Positions 1-9,423 are shown, numbered from the stretch's first letter. The stretch: 64,000 nt of DNA from Larkinella rosea (GCF_003858635.1 NZ_RQJO01000015.1:1-64000), one strand, 5' to 3'. The notes: a model not told the origin generated them from the sequence alone. Numbers and translations are program-made.

Positions 1-10
1 AGAGCTGGGA

Positions 11-120
11 TGGTGGCAAGGGTGCGGGGGAACACCTCTTCCCATACCGAACAGAGCCGTTAAGCCCCGTTACGCCGATGGTACTGGAGTCACTTCCGGG
101 AGAGTAGGTTGCCGCCACCA
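11..120 (+). rRNA. rrf: 5S ribosomal RNA
   Basis: The stretch has the conserved 5S core (CCCATACCGAAC around 41-52, GTTAAGCCCCGTTACGCCGATGG-type loop C/helix III sequence, GGGAGAGTAGG near the 3' end) and its two ends pair (TGGTGGC at 11-17 with GCCGCCACCA at 111-120). About 110 nt is normal. The exact 5' end is uncertain by a few bases. The 23S gene would lie upstream of the window. A strong terminator follows at 131-164, so this is the last gene of its rRNA operon. Confidence 0.95.
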
Positions 121-130
121 CAGAATACCG

Positions 131-164
131 AGTCCGCATCTAAACCAGATGCGGACTTTTTTTT
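131..164 (+). terminator. Rho-independent terminator of the rRNA operon
   Basis: A perfect 11-bp stem (AGTCCGCATCT at 131-141 with AGATGCGGACT at 147-157), 5-nt loop, then a run of eight T. Confidence 0.92.
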
Positions 165-353
165 GCATTAGGGAATAGTAAATATTCAAAAAATTATATT
201 TAATCCGTGATTTATAATGTTGATGCATCTTTGCAATGACTTTTGAATTCCGGTCGGTTTTCAGATTCTAAACTGCTAAAAACAGGCGCTTACCTTTCAT
301 CTTTGAAAAACCGCTAGTTCATCCGGAAAATCAGCCGCTTCGCGCCTTAATTC

Positions 354-384
354 TTGGTAAAAAACGCATTTACACCCACCTTTG
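354..384 (+). promoter_or_regulatory. Candidate promoter of the tetR-efflux operon
   Basis: TTGG (354-357), 19 bp, then CACCTTTG (377-384), which matches the Bacteroidota -7 consensus TAnnTTTG except for its first base. It lies upstream of the inverted repeat at 418-455 and of the tetR start. The rest of 165-480 shows no gene; a second weaker match, CATCTTTG, lies at 226-233. Confidence 0.4.
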
Positions 385-417
385 CTAAGCTATATCCACC
401 CTAATAGCCATCGAAAA

Positions 418-455
418 ACTCAGGAAACTATGAACTTAAAATTAGTTTCCTGAGT
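418..455. promoter_or_regulatory. Perfect inverted repeat upstream of tetR, candidate operator
   Basis: ACTCAGGAAACTA (418-430) is repeated inverted as TAGTTTCCTGAGT (443-455), 13 of 13 bases, 12 nt apart. It sits between the candidate promoter and the tetR start 27 bp downstream, where an autoregulatory TetR operator would be expected. No T run follows, so a terminator is less likely. Operator role is inferred from position only. Confidence 0.45.
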
Positions 456-481
456 TTACGACTTAAAATAGTCATATATCA

Positions 482-1114
482 TTGGAACTTAAAGAACGAA
501 TTCTGGTAAAGGCGGAAGCTTTGTTTTGGAAATTCGGTACCCGAAGTATTACAATGGATGATATCTCCCGTGATATCGGCATTTCCAAAAAAACACTTTA
601 CCAGCACTTTACCGATAAGGATGACATTGTTTACCAAGTCATGCTTTATCGACTGGATAAAAACCGGGAGAATGTAAGTTGTCAAATGGCAACGGCTCAC
701 GATCCGGTTGAGGAAATACTGCTCGCTTCAGAAATGATGCGCCAACACCTGGCCGAAATGAATCCGGCTTTATTAATCGATCTACAAAGGCATTATCCGA
801 GGGCCTGGGAGGTATGTACCGAATTCAAAGAAAAATTCTTGCTTGAATCGATTCGGGCCAATTTGAAAAGAGGGATTGAGGAGGGATTATACCGGCCTGA
901 GATCGATGTAGAGATAATGGCCCGTCTGCGTGTCGAAATGATGCGCGTGGCCTTTGACACTGAAGTGTTTCCCAGGGCATTGACAGGAATGATCGAGGTT
1001 CAGATTCAGTTGCTTCATCATTTTGTACGAGGGATACTTACTGAAAAAGGATTATTTATCTACAACCAATATGTTCAAAAACACCAGAATGAGCCAGCTA
1101 CTACGACCTTGTAG
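482..1114 (+). CDS. TetR/AcrR family transcriptional regulator
   Basis: A 210-residue TetR-type repressor. The N terminus (about residues 1-50) holds the canonical helix-turn-helix: DDISRDIGISKKTLYQHF followed by the KDDI stretch that starts helix 4. The remainder is the variable ligand-binding helical domain. The start is a TTG: an in-frame stop lies at 464-466 and the first ATG in frame would delete the start of the DNA-binding domain. It is the first gene of an operon with the three parts of an RND efflux pump and overlaps the next gene, so it probably controls the pump and itself, perhaps through the inverted repeat at 418-455. The inducer cannot be read from sequence. Confidence 0.9.
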   Translation: MELKERILVKAEALFWKFGTRSITMDDISRDIGISKKTLYQHFTDKDDIVYQVMLYRLDKNRENVSCQMATAHDPVEEILLASEMMRQHLAEMNPALLIDLQRHYPRAWEVCTEFKEKFLLESIRANLKRGIEEGLYRPEIDVEIMARLRVEMMRVAFDTEVFPRALTGMIEVQIQLLHHFVRGILTEKGLFIYNQYVQKHQNEPATTTL

Positions 1115-2480
1115 GCCTATTTATAGTTTCTTACTGACAATCGGTTTTTTGGCCCCGGCGATGGCCCAAACGCCAGGTGCGTTTTCGCTGAATGAAGCTA
1201 TCAATTTTGCCACTCAACAAAACATCAATGTCAAGAATACGCAATTAGATGCGCTAAGTGCGGAAGCCCGCATCAAGGAGCTCAAAGGATTGGCATTGCC
1301 CCAGGTAAACGTTGGCGGAACGGTTACCTATAACGCGATCATCCAGAAATTCATCTTCCCTGCCGGTGGATTTGGTGCACCAGCGGATTCGACCGGGGGC
1401 GGTGATAAAAATGCGGTAACGGCGATTCCGTTTGGGGTCAAACTTCAGGGAAATGTGGCCGCAACGGTTAATCAATTGATTTTCGATGCTTCCTATAAGA
1501 TTGGCTTGAAAGCTGCTTCTACCTACCGTGAACTGGCTCAGAAAAACATCACAGCGTCAAAAATCACGGTAGCCGAACAGGTAGCGAAGGCCTATTACGG
1601 TGTTCTGGTGAGCGAAGAAAGGATCAAGTTGCTGGATCTGAACGTATCCCGGGTTGATACCCTTCTGCGGGAAACGAAAGCGATGAACGGTCAGGGATTT
1701 GTTGAGAAGATTGATGTCGATCGGTTGGAAGTTCAGTTGAATAATTTGAAAACCGAACGCCAGAATGTGAAAAACCTGGTCGATCTGAGCTATTATTTGC
1801 TGAAGTTCCAGATGGGATTGCCAATCAATGCGACGATTCAATTAACAGACAAAATAGAATCGTATGGCCAGAAGGATTTAGATCAGGCAATGGTTTCGGA
1901 TGCCGCTTTTGATTACGGGCAACGGATTGAGTTCTCCACCTTACAGACTCAGGTCACGCTGGCCGATCTGGATTACCAGAATATTGGAAAACAATATTAT
2001 CCGCGCGTAACCGCCAGCGGAACGTATGGCCACAATAACGGTCGGAATAGTTTTGGCGATTTCTGGACGACGCAGTGGTTTAACTCGGCCGCGATTTCCC
2101 TGAACCTTAACATTCCGGTTTTCGACGGTTTTCAGAAGCGGTACGCGGCCCAGCAACGCAAAATAACGGTTGACAAGGCGCGGCAAAGCGGTGAATTACT
2201 GAAAAACTCCATCGATCTGCAAATCAAACAGGCGACGGTGGTTTTGTCGAATAACCTGCAAACGTTGCAAAACCAGAAACGGAACATGGATCTGGCGCAG
2301 GAAATCGTGCGGGTTACGCGAATCAAGTATAAAGAAGGTGTCGGTTCTAATATTGAGGTGTTGAACGCCGAGACGTCTTCGCGCGAGGCCCAAACCAATT
2401 ACTTTGCGTCCTTACTGGATTATATGATTACGAAAGTCGATCTGGATAAGGCATTGGGGAAATTATATACCGGTCAATAA
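1071..2480 (+). CDS. TolC-like outer membrane efflux protein
   Basis: About 469 residues, the usual size for the outer membrane channel of tripartite efflux systems. A signal peptide ends near residue 33 (cleavage after PAMAQ), followed by two OEP repeats rich in long amphipathic helices (for example residues around LNNLKTERQNVKNLVDL and the C-terminal EVLNAETSSREAQTNYFASL). Two start codons are possible, ATG 1071 and ATG 1089; both lie inside the end of tetR, so translation is probably coupled. The gene directly precedes its adaptor and RND pump partners. An upstream extension of the frame to 1023 is not needed because it would place the signal peptide too deep. Confidence 0.88.
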   Translation: MFKNTRMSQLLRPCRPIYSFLLTIGFLAPAMAQTPGAFSLNEAINFATQQNINVKNTQLDALSAEARIKELKGLALPQVNVGGTVTYNAIIQKFIFPAGGFGAPADSTGGGDKNAVTAIPFGVKLQGNVAATVNQLIFDASYKIGLKAASTYRELAQKNITASKITVAEQVAKAYYGVLVSEERIKLLDLNVSRVDTLLRETKAMNGQGFVEKIDVDRLEVQLNNLKTERQNVKNLVDLSYYLLKFQMGLPINATIQLTDKIESYGQKDLDQAMVSDAAFDYGQRIEFSTLQTQVTLADLDYQNIGKQYYPRVTASGTYGHNNGRNSFGDFWTTQWFNSAAISLNLNIPVFDGFQKRYAAQQRKITVDKARQSGELLKNSIDLQIKQATVVLSNNLQTLQNQKRNMDLAQEIVRVTRIKYKEGVGSNIEVLNAETSSREAQTNYFASLLDYMITKVDLDKALGKLYTGQ

Positions 2481-2534
2481 TCACAAGTTTCATCACATTC
2501 ACGCTGTTCAGGCATCATTATAGATTAACCAAAA

Positions 2535-3668
2535 ATGAAGACATACTACGTTATCGGATTGGCAACGGCCTTGTTAACATCCTGTTCTTCAGGAGAAAAG
2601 AAGACGGATCTAGCCTCCAAAAAGCAGGAATTGGCAGAACTGAAAACCCAGCAAACCGAATTGACCACCAAAATTAAGGCGCTGGAAGCCGAAGTTGGCA
2701 AACTTGATCCTACTCAGGCTGAGCAGGTTAAAATCAAGGACGTTGTGGTAGCCCCGTTAGCGGCAACAACGTTCAAACATTTTGTCGAGTTACAGGGGAC
2801 CATCGACGCCAAAAACAACGTGCAGGTAACGCCAAAATCGGGCGGAGCTGTGACGGCGGTTTATGTGAAAGAAGGCGACGCGGTTAAGGCCGGTACGGTT
2901 CTGGCCAAAATCGACGATCAGATTCTGCGCGAATCGGTTGAAGAAGTTCGCAATCAATTGTCATTAGCCAATACGGTATTTGAAAAACAGGCCAGTCTGT
3001 GGAAGCAGCAAATTGGAACGGAAATTCAATATTTACAGGCTAAAAACAACAAAGAAGGGCTGGAAAAACGGCTGGCGACCCTGAATGCCCAGCTCTCACA
3101 AGCGAGCGTAACCTCGCCGATTTCGGGCATTGTTGACAAAGTGAACGTCAAAACCGGCGAAACAGCAATGCCAGGCATGGGCATCGTGCGCGTGGTAAAC
3201 CTGTCGCAGCTGAAAGTTGCCGCTAAAGTGGCCGATACGTATGCGGGCAGCGTTCGGAAAGGCGACGCCGTAGTAGTGCGGTTTCCGGATATCAATAAAG
3301 AATTGACGACCCGCATCAGCTTTGTGTCGACAACCGTTGATCCGTTAAGCCGTACGTTTAGCATCGAAGCTCCGCTGCCGTCGGATAACAACTTGAAACC
3401 AAACATGCTGGCGCAGATTAAGATTAATGATATTTCGAAGAATAAAGCGATTGTAATCGATCAGAATCTGGTTCAGAGTACGGAAAACGGTCAACTGGTT
3501 TACGTAGCCGTTGCCGAAGGCAGCAAGAAACTGGCAAAAGCGCGTCAGGTAAAAACCGGGCTGAGCTACGGCGGACAGGTGGAAATCATCACCGGTTTGC
3601 AATCGGGTGATCAACTGATTACCCAGGGCTATCAGGAGTTAGTTGACGGACAACCGATAAATTTCTAA
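2535..3668 (+). CDS. RND efflux periplasmic adaptor (HlyD/MFP family) lipoprotein
   Basis: 377 residues. The N terminus is a lipoprotein signal with lipobox LLTSC (Cys about residue 17). Residues about 28-60 form a predicted coiled coil of Lys/Glu/Leu heptads, unusual ahead of the adaptor barrel but seen in Bacteroidota members. The biotinyl-lipoyl half motifs follow (GGAVTAVYVKEGDAVKAGTVLAKID and later ASVTSPISGIVDKVNVKTGE), then the beta-barrel and membrane-proximal domains. It links the inner membrane pump at 3676 to the TolC-like channel at 1071. The stop is only 7 bp before the pump gene, consistent with one transcript. Confidence 0.92.
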   Translation: MKTYYVIGLATALLTSCSSGEKKTDLASKKQELAELKTQQTELTTKIKALEAEVGKLDPTQAEQVKIKDVVVAPLAATTFKHFVELQGTIDAKNNVQVTPKSGGAVTAVYVKEGDAVKAGTVLAKIDDQILRESVEEVRNQLSLANTVFEKQASLWKQQIGTEIQYLQAKNNKEGLEKRLATLNAQLSQASVTSPISGIVDKVNVKTGETAMPGMGIVRVVNLSQLKVAAKVADTYAGSVRKGDAVVVRFPDINKELTTRISFVSTTVDPLSRTFSIEAPLPSDNNLKPNMLAQIKINDISKNKAIVIDQNLVQSTENGQLVYVAVAEGSKKLAKARQVKTGLSYGGQVEIITGLQSGDQLITQGYQELVDGQPINF

Positions 3669-3675
3669 CCAAACT

Positions 3676-6600
3676 ATGAAATTTGAACACTATAAAACCC
3701 TCGGCTTTACCAACTGGTGCGTAGAGAACCGGACGGCTATTTACATCTTCACGTTTATCATTACGATTGGCGGGTTGTTTGTGTACAATAACCTGCCGAA
3801 AGAGCAGTTTCCGGACATTAAAATACCGCAGATCTACGTCAATACGATCTACCTGGGAACGGCTCCGGCCGACGTTGAAAACACGATCAATAAACCGATC
3901 GAGAAACAGCTAAAATCCATTTCGGGCGTTAAGAAGATCAAATCGAATGCGTTGCAGGACGTTTCGGTGATTCTGGTCGAATTTAACCCGGATGTGCAGG
4001 TTTCGGATGCTTTGCAGCGGGTTCGGGATGCCATCGACAAAGCCAAGCAGGATTTGCCCCAGAAAATGGATGCGGGTCCAACGGCGCAGGACGTCAACTT
4101 TTCGGAGTTTCCGATCATGAACATCAACCTCGCCGGCAACTTTTCGCTCAAACGGCTGAAAGAATACGCCGAGGACATGCAGGACGCCATTGAAGCCATG
4201 CCGCAAATTAGCCGGGTGGATATTGTTGGCGCACTGGAACGCGAAATCCAGATCAACGTGGATCTGCCCCGCATGCAGTCGGCCGGTTTATCGTTTTTTG
4301 ACATTCAGCAGGCCGTTCAGGGCGAAAACATCAACGTATCGGGTGGTGAACTGAATGTGGCGGGTGTTCGCCGGACGTTGCGGGTGAAGGGTGAGTTCAG
4401 CGAAATGAAGCAGTTGGAAAACCTGCAGATCCGGACGTCAACGGGCGCTACGGTTCGTCTGGGCGATGTGGCTCAGGTGCAGGACAGCTTTGAAGAACAG
4501 CAGGATTTTGCCCGGCTGGACAACAAATCCGTGGTCACGCTGAACGTCATCAAACGGTCGGGAGCCAACCTGATTGCGGCCGCCGACCAGATTGAAGAAA
4601 CCATCAAAGAATACAAAGCAAACCGGTTTCCGGCGGGTCTGGACATTCGGGTAACGGCCGACCAGTCGGAACGTACGCGGGCCGATATTCACGATTTGAT
4701 CAATACCGTTGTGTTGGGCTTCATTTTCGTGGTACTGGTTTTGATGTTCTTCATGGGCGTGCGCGACGCCATTTTCGTCGGTTTGTCGGTACCGCTTTCG
4801 GCCCTGGTAGCCTTTGTCTGTATGCCAATCGTTGGACCGATGGTTGGAACCCTGTTTACCTTAAATACGATCGTACTATTCGGGTTTCTGCTCGGCTTGG
4901 GTCTGGTGGTGGATGATGCCATTGTGGTCATTGAAAACACGCACCGGTTATTCAATGAACACAAAGACTGGGACATTAAAATGGCCGTGAAATCGGCGGC
5001 TGGCGAAGTGTTCATACCGGTTTTTTCCGGTACACTGACGACCATCGCGCCATTCTTCCCGTTGTTGTTCTGGCCGGGTATCGTTGGGGAGTTTATGAAA
5101 TTCCTGCCGCTGACGCTGATTCTGACTCTGTTTGCTTCGCTGTTTGTAGCGTATGTAATGAACCCGGTTTTTGCCGTAACCTTCATGAAACGCCACGACG
5201 ACGACCATCACGAAGACAATCAGGGATTTGATACGATCCGTCGGCCGTTGCTGATCATAGCGGTTTTGGCCGGTTTGGGTTACGTGATCGATCGCGGTAT
5301 TGGCAACCTGTTCCTGTTTGTGCTGATCCTGTATGTGTTCAACCATTATGTGTTGACGCCCAGAATTATTGTGCCCTTTCAGGAACGATTGCTCCCGGCC
5401 CTAAAGCACGGGTATCGCTCCCTGATCTCGTGGGTATTGACGGGCTGGCGACCGGTTTGGACGATCATTGCGGTTTTTATGCTCTTGATCGGGACTTTTT
5501 TCCTGATGGGCGTTTTTCCGCCAAAAGTCATTTTCTTCCCCAGCGGTGAGCCGGATTACGTGTACGTGTATAATGTGATGCCCATTGGGACGGATTCCCG
5601 CGTGACGGACTCGGTGACCAAAGTTATTGAAAAGCGCGTATTCAAGGTGCTGGAAGACAACAAAGCCACGGATATTGTCAATTCGGTGATTGCGAACGTC
5701 GGTAAAAATGCGGGCGATCCATTCAACCCTGACCGCTCGGCCACTCCGCACAAATCGAAAGTGACGGTTGCTTTTGTCAAAGGCGAAGACCGGCACGGGC
5801 TTTCTACGCAGGAAATTCTGAACAAGGTTCGGGCCGCTATGCAGGGAATTCCGGGAACGGAGGTTTCGGTTGAACGCGAAAACAATGGACCACCAACCGG
5901 TAAACCGATCGCGATTGAGATTGCCGGGGAAGAATTTGCCACCTTGCAGAAACTGGAAAAACAACTCCGCCAGCGGATCACGGCATCCGGTATCAAGGGG
6001 ATCGACCAGTTAAAATCGGATTTGATTACCAACAAACCGGAAATTGTCATCAACATCGATCGCGATAAAGCCGAGCGCGAAGGTATTTCGTCGTCGCAGG
6101 TAGCCATGGCAGTTCGGACGGCCTTGTTTGGTCTGGAAGTGTCAAAATTCCGGGATGCGAAAGACGAATACCCGATTATGGTACGTCTGAAGCAGGATGA
6201 CCGCAGCCAGATTGAGCGGCTTTTGAGTCTGAATATCGTTTACCGCGATATGAATGCGGGCGGTCAGCTCCGTCAGGTTCCCATTCAATCCGTGGCCAAC
6301 ATCAGTTACTCGACCACCTTCAGCCAGATCAACCGGATCAATCAGGAACGGGTTATTACGCTCAGTTCGGATGTGGTAGCGGGGTACAACGCCAACGAAA
6401 TTGTTCAGCAAATTCAGGAGCTGGTCAACGATACCGAAGTACCGAATGGCTACACTGTTCGGATGGGTGGTGAGCAGGAAGATCAACAGGAATCGATGTC
6501 GTTTCTGATCTCGGCTTTCGGTCTGGCAATGTTGCTGATTTACCTGATTCTGGCTACCCAATTTAACTCGGCCGTCAAACCGCTGATTATCTTCTTCACG

Positions 6601-7101
6601 ATTATTCTATCGCTGATCGGGGTATTGCTGGGCTTCATGGTGACGGGCAAAACGTTCTCCGTGGTTATGTCCGGCGTCGGAATTATTGCCCTGGCCGGGA
6701 TTGTGGTGAAAAACGGTATTCTGCTCATCGAGTTCATCGAAGAACTTCGGGGCCGGGGTATTCCGTTGCGTCAGGCCATTATCGACGCGGGCGGTATTCG
6801 GCTAACACCGGTTTTGCTGACTGCTTCAGCCGCCGTTCTCGGTCTGATTCCGCTGGCGGTTGGTCTGACGGTCGACTTTGTGGGTCTTTTTCAGAATCTG
6901 GATCCCCACATCGTAATCGGTGGTGACAGTGCGGTTTTCTGGAACATCCTGGCCTGGACCATCATCTACGGGTTGACATTCTCGACGGTTTTAACACTCG
7001 TGATCGTGCCCTGTATGTACTGGGTGAACGAGCGAATTCGGGATAAATTCAAGGAAAGAATAGCGAAGAAGGAACGTGAACCGGAATTGGTAAACGATTA
7101 G
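3676..7101 (+). CDS. RND-family efflux transporter permease (AcrB/AcrD/AcrF type)
   Basis: 1141 residues, slightly longer than the common 1030-1050. TM1 is near residues 20-40, a large periplasmic porter domain follows, then the TM4 proton-relay motif GLVVDDAIVVIEN (two adjacent Asp) near residue 415 and, in the second half, the TM10 motif VVKNGILLIEF with the relay Lys. The extra length is largely an insertion after TM6 (about residues 495-570): a His/Asp-rich patch (KRHDDDHHED) and two additional hydrophobic segments before the second repeat. Substrate cannot be assigned; the lack of heavy-metal-type motifs and the TetR partner favour the HAE drug/lipophile class. It is the last gene of the operon, followed by a clear terminator. 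Confidence 0.93.
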   Translation: MKFEHYKTLGFTNWCVENRTAIYIFTFIITIGGLFVYNNLPKEQFPDIKIPQIYVNTIYLGTAPADVENTINKPIEKQLKSISGVKKIKSNALQDVSVILVEFNPDVQVSDALQRVRDAIDKAKQDLPQKMDAGPTAQDVNFSEFPIMNINLAGNFSLKRLKEYAEDMQDAIEAMPQISRVDIVGALEREIQINVDLPRMQSAGLSFFDIQQAVQGENINVSGGELNVAGVRRTLRVKGEFSEMKQLENLQIRTSTGATVRLGDVAQVQDSFEEQQDFARLDNKSVVTLNVIKRSGANLIAAADQIEETIKEYKANRFPAGLDIRVTADQSERTRADIHDLINTVVLGFIFVVLVLMFFMGVRDAIFVGLSVPLSALVAFVCMPIVGPMVGTLFTLNTIVLFGFLLGLGLVVDDAIVVIENTHRLFNEHKDWDIKMAVKSAAGEVFIPVFSGTLTTIAPFFPLLFWPGIVGEFMKFLPLTLILTLFASLFVAYVMNPVFAVTFMKRHDDDHHEDNQGFDTIRRPLLIIAVLAGLGYVIDRGIGNLFLFVLILYVFNHYVLTPRIIVPFQERLLPALKHGYRSLISWVLTGWRPVWTIIAVFMLLIGTFFLMGVFPPKVIFFPSGEPDYVYVYNVMPIGTDSRVTDSVTKVIEKRVFKVLEDNKATDIVNSVIANVGKNAGDPFNPDRSATPHKSKVTVAFVKGEDRHGLSTQEILNKVRAAMQGIPGTEVSVERENNGPPTGKPIAIEIAGEEFATLQKLEKQLRQRITASGIKGIDQLKSDLITNKPEIVINIDRDKAEREGISSSQVAMAVRTALFGLEVSKFRDAKDEYPIMVRLKQDDRSQIERLLSLNIVYRDMNAGGQLRQVPIQSVANISYSTTFSQINRINQERVITLSSDVVAGYNANEIVQQIQELVNDTEVPNGYTVRMGGEQEDQQESMSFLISAFGLAMLLIYLILATQFNSAVKPLIIFFTIILSLIGVLLGFMVTGKTFSVVMSGVGIIALAGIVVKNGILLIEFIEELRGRGIPLRQAIIDAGGIRLTPVLLTASAAVLGLIPLAVGLTVDFVGLFQNLDPHIVIGGDSAVFWNILAWTIIYGLTFSTVLTLVIVPCMYWVNERIRDKFKERIAKKEREPELVND

Positions 7102-7117
7102 AACTAACTGTAAACCA

Positions 7118-7156
7118 AAAACCCACAGTGTCTGTTAACGCTGTGGGTTTTCTTTT
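7118..7156 (+). terminator. Rho-independent terminator of the efflux operon
   Basis: AAAACCCACAG (7118-7128) pairs with CTGTGGGTTTT (7141-7151), 12-nt loop, followed by a T-rich tract up to the next gene. Confidence 0.88.
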
Positions 7157-7165
7157 TCTACCAAT

Positions 7166-8443
7166 ATGAACCGGATTGTTCTTTTCTTCATCGTATCTGC
7201 TATCCTGCTGCTGATCGACTGGTACGTTTTCCAGGCCATTAAAACCGTAACCCGTTCGGCCAGCGAATCCACGCAGCGGATTGTCATGCTGATTTACTGG
7301 GGTTTTACGTCGGTGACCATTCTGACCTATCTGACCATGCAGTTACTGCCGCCCGATGCCGTGGGCCGGGTCGCTCGTGGGTTTATCTGGTCGGCCATTC
7401 TGATTCCGTATTTTTCAAAAGTATTCGCCGTTCTATTCATTTTTGTGGATGATCTGGGCCGTTTTGTGCGCTGGGTGGCTTCCCTGTTCTACAGCCCCGA
7501 CATTCGGGCTGCGGTCAATGACACCAGCCAGTCCAACATTCCGGCGACGAATGTGATCCCGCGCTCCGAATTCCTGATGAAAACCGCCCTCATTGCGGGT
7601 ACGGTTCCGCTGGTTGCGTTTACGTACGGCATCGTTTCCGGCGCGCACGATTACCGCATCCGGCGCATCAAACTGCCCCTCAAAAACCTGCCATCGGGTT
7701 TCGACGGTTTGAAAATCGCCCAGCTATCGGACATTCACTCCGGGAGTTTTTTCAATAAAGTAGCGGTGAAAGGCGGGATTGAAATGTTGCTGCGCGAAAA
7801 ACCGGATTTGGTTTTTTTTACCGGCGACCTAGTCAACAATACCGCCGATGAGGTGGAGGATTACATCGATATTTTCAATAAAGTAAAAGCGCCGATGGGT
7901 GTTTTTTCGACGCTGGGTAATCACGATTACGGCGATTACGTCAATTGGTCGAGTCCGGAGGCCAAAAGGAAGAATCTGGAGACGCTGAAAGCCGCTCACA
8001 AGCAGCTCGGCTGGAACCTGATGATGGATGAAAACCACATTTTAGAACAAAATGGCGACAAAATCGCTTTAATTGGTATTCAGAACTGGGGCTCGGGCCG
8101 CTGGCCCAAATACGGCGATCTGGCGAAAGCCCGGAAAGGCACCGAAGACTACCCGGTTAAGCTCTTGTTATCCCACGATCCCAGCCATTGGGATGCGCAG
8201 GTACGGCCGCAATTCCCGGATATCGATGTGCAGTTTGCGGGACATACCCACGGCATGCAGTTTGGCGTCGAAATCGGCAGCATTCGCTGGAGTCCGTCGC
8301 AATATGCTTATAAACAGTGGGCAGGATTGTATCAGGAAGGTCAGCAATACCTGTACGTAAACCGGGGATACGGTTATTTGGGATATCCGGGCCGGGTTGG
8401 CATCCTGCCGGAAGTCACCATTTTTGAATTGAAGAAGGCCTGA
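7166..8443 (+). CDS. Membrane-anchored metallophosphoesterase (YkuE-like)
   Basis: 425 residues. The first ~165 residues hold about four transmembrane helices. The catalytic calcineurin-like domain follows from about residue 183 with all metal-binding blocks visible: LSDIHSG (D-x-H), FTGDLVNN (GD), LGNHDYG (GNHD), LLSHDPSHW (the H of block IV) and AGHTHGMQFG (GHxH). Family members with this architecture are cell-surface or membrane phosphodiesterases; the substrate here is unknown. It begins 10 bp after a terminator and so has its own promoter or relies on read-through. Its stop TGA is the first base triplet of the palindromic element at 8441. Confidence 0.88.
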   Translation: MNRIVLFFIVSAILLLIDWYVFQAIKTVTRSASESTQRIVMLIYWGFTSVTILTYLTMQLLPPDAVGRVARGFIWSAILIPYFSKVFAVLFIFVDDLGRFVRWVASLFYSPDIRAAVNDTSQSNIPATNVIPRSEFLMKTALIAGTVPLVAFTYGIVSGAHDYRIRRIKLPLKNLPSGFDGLKIAQLSDIHSGSFFNKVAVKGGIEMLLREKPDLVFFTGDLVNNTADEVEDYIDIFNKVKAPMGVFSTLGNHDYGDYVNWSSPEAKRKNLETLKAAHKQLGWNLMMDENHILEQNGDKIALIGIQNWGSGRWPKYGDLAKARKGTEDYPVKLLLSHDPSHWDAQVRPQFPDIDVQFAGHTHGMQFGVEIGSIRWSPSQYAYKQWAGLYQEGQQYLYVNRGYGYLGYPGRVGILPEVTIFELKKA

Positions 8444-8577
8444 ACTATGATTACGGTGATTTTCTTGATTACAGAGATTATAGTTCAATTCAACGAGCAG
8501 TGAAAATAGTCAATTCTGCGAACCCAGAAGCCGCAAATTAAAATCAACTTAATCAAGAAAATCACTGTAATCATAGT
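8441..8577. repeat. Palindromic intergenic element, GAACTATGATT family, copy A
   Basis: The arm at 8444-8470 and that at 8551-8577 are inverted copies (27 bp, one mismatch). A shorter complete unit, TGAACTATGATTA... ...ATTATAGTTCA, occupies 8441-8487. The left end supplies the TGA stop of the phosphoesterase; the right arm abuts the ATG at 8578. A second copy of the family lies at 29395-29473. It may act as an RNA hairpin. Confidence 0.8.
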
Positions 8578-9423
8578 ATGAAAAAGCTCTTACTCCTTGC
8601 CAGCGGACTATTCATCTCGCTGACATCTTTTGGTCAGGCCGCCTGCTGTGACCAGCCTGTGGCCGAGGTTTCAAACGATATGGCTTTGCTGGCCAGTAAC
8701 CATTCCTTTGTGATGTTGCATGAAGAACCGCTGCCGTTTACGTACCAGAGTGCGGCTGGCGAAATGGTAAAATTCAAAACCGCCGATGGCACCGAAGCCA
8801 GCGGTTTTCTGTTAAAAGCCCCCAATGCATCCAACAAATGGCTTTTTGTCTACCAGGAATGGTGGGGCCTGAACGACTACATCAAACAGGAAGCCGAAAA
8901 ACTCTACAATGATCTGAAGGATGTGAACGTGCTGGCGGTCGATATGTACGACGGCAAAGTGGCTACCACCCGCGAGGAAGCCTCAAAACTGGTTCAGGTG
9001 CCGCGCGAACGGCTGGGTGCCATCATGCAGGGCGCCATTGCGTACGCTGGCCCACAGGCGCAGATTGCCAATGTGGGCTGGTGTTTCGGGGGTGGTATGT
9101 CGCTGCAATCGGCGATTCTGGGCGGTAAGCAAACCGTTGGCTGCGTGATGTATTACGGACAGCCGGAAAAGAACATCGAAAGACTGAAAACCCTGAATAC
9201 CGACGTTTTGGGCATTTTTGGTGCAAAAGATACTGGTATTTCACCGGCTACGGTTTCCGAATTTGAGAAAAATATGAAGGAAGCGGGCAAAGAAACGTCC
9301 ATCAAAATGTACGACGCACCTCACGCGTTCGCCAATCCGAGTAATCCGGGATATAACAAGGAGGCTACCGCGGATGCGTACCAAATCACGCTGGATTATC
9401 TGAAAAAGCACCTGAAGGTGTAA
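8578..9423 (+). CDS. Secreted dienelactone hydrolase family protein
   Basis: 281 residues with a signal peptide (about residues 1-20, ending TSFGQA), so exported. The alpha/beta-hydrolase fold of dienelactone hydrolases is clear: nucleophile elbow GWCFGGG with Cys, a later Asp in FGAKDTGISP, and the His in DAPHAFANPS, giving the Cys-Asp-His triad of the family. The motif YQEWWGLNDYI matches the conserved active-site segment around the oxyanion region. Family enzymes hydrolyse lactones or esters; no aromatic-degradation genes are near, so a catabolic role cannot be inferred. Its ATG directly follows the palindromic element. Confidence 0.88.
   Translation: MKKLLLLASGLFISLTSFGQAACCDQPVAEVSNDMALLASNHSFVMLHEEPLPFTYQSAAGEMVKFKTADGTEASGFLLKAPNASNKWLFVYQEWWGLNDYIKQEAEKLYNDLKDVNVLAVDMYDGKVATTREEASKLVQVPRERLGAIMQGAIAYAGPQAQIANVGWCFGGGMSLQSAILGGKQTVGCVMYYGQPEKNIERLKTLNTDVLGIFGAKDTGISPATVSEFEKNMKEAGKETSIKMYDAPHAFANPSNPGYNKEATADAYQITLDYLKKHLKV

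Noticed and set aside
1023-1070. Earlier start of the TolC-like gene at 1023
   Set aside because: It would bury the signal peptide 16 residues deep and lie entirely inside tetR; ATG 1071 or 1089 is better.
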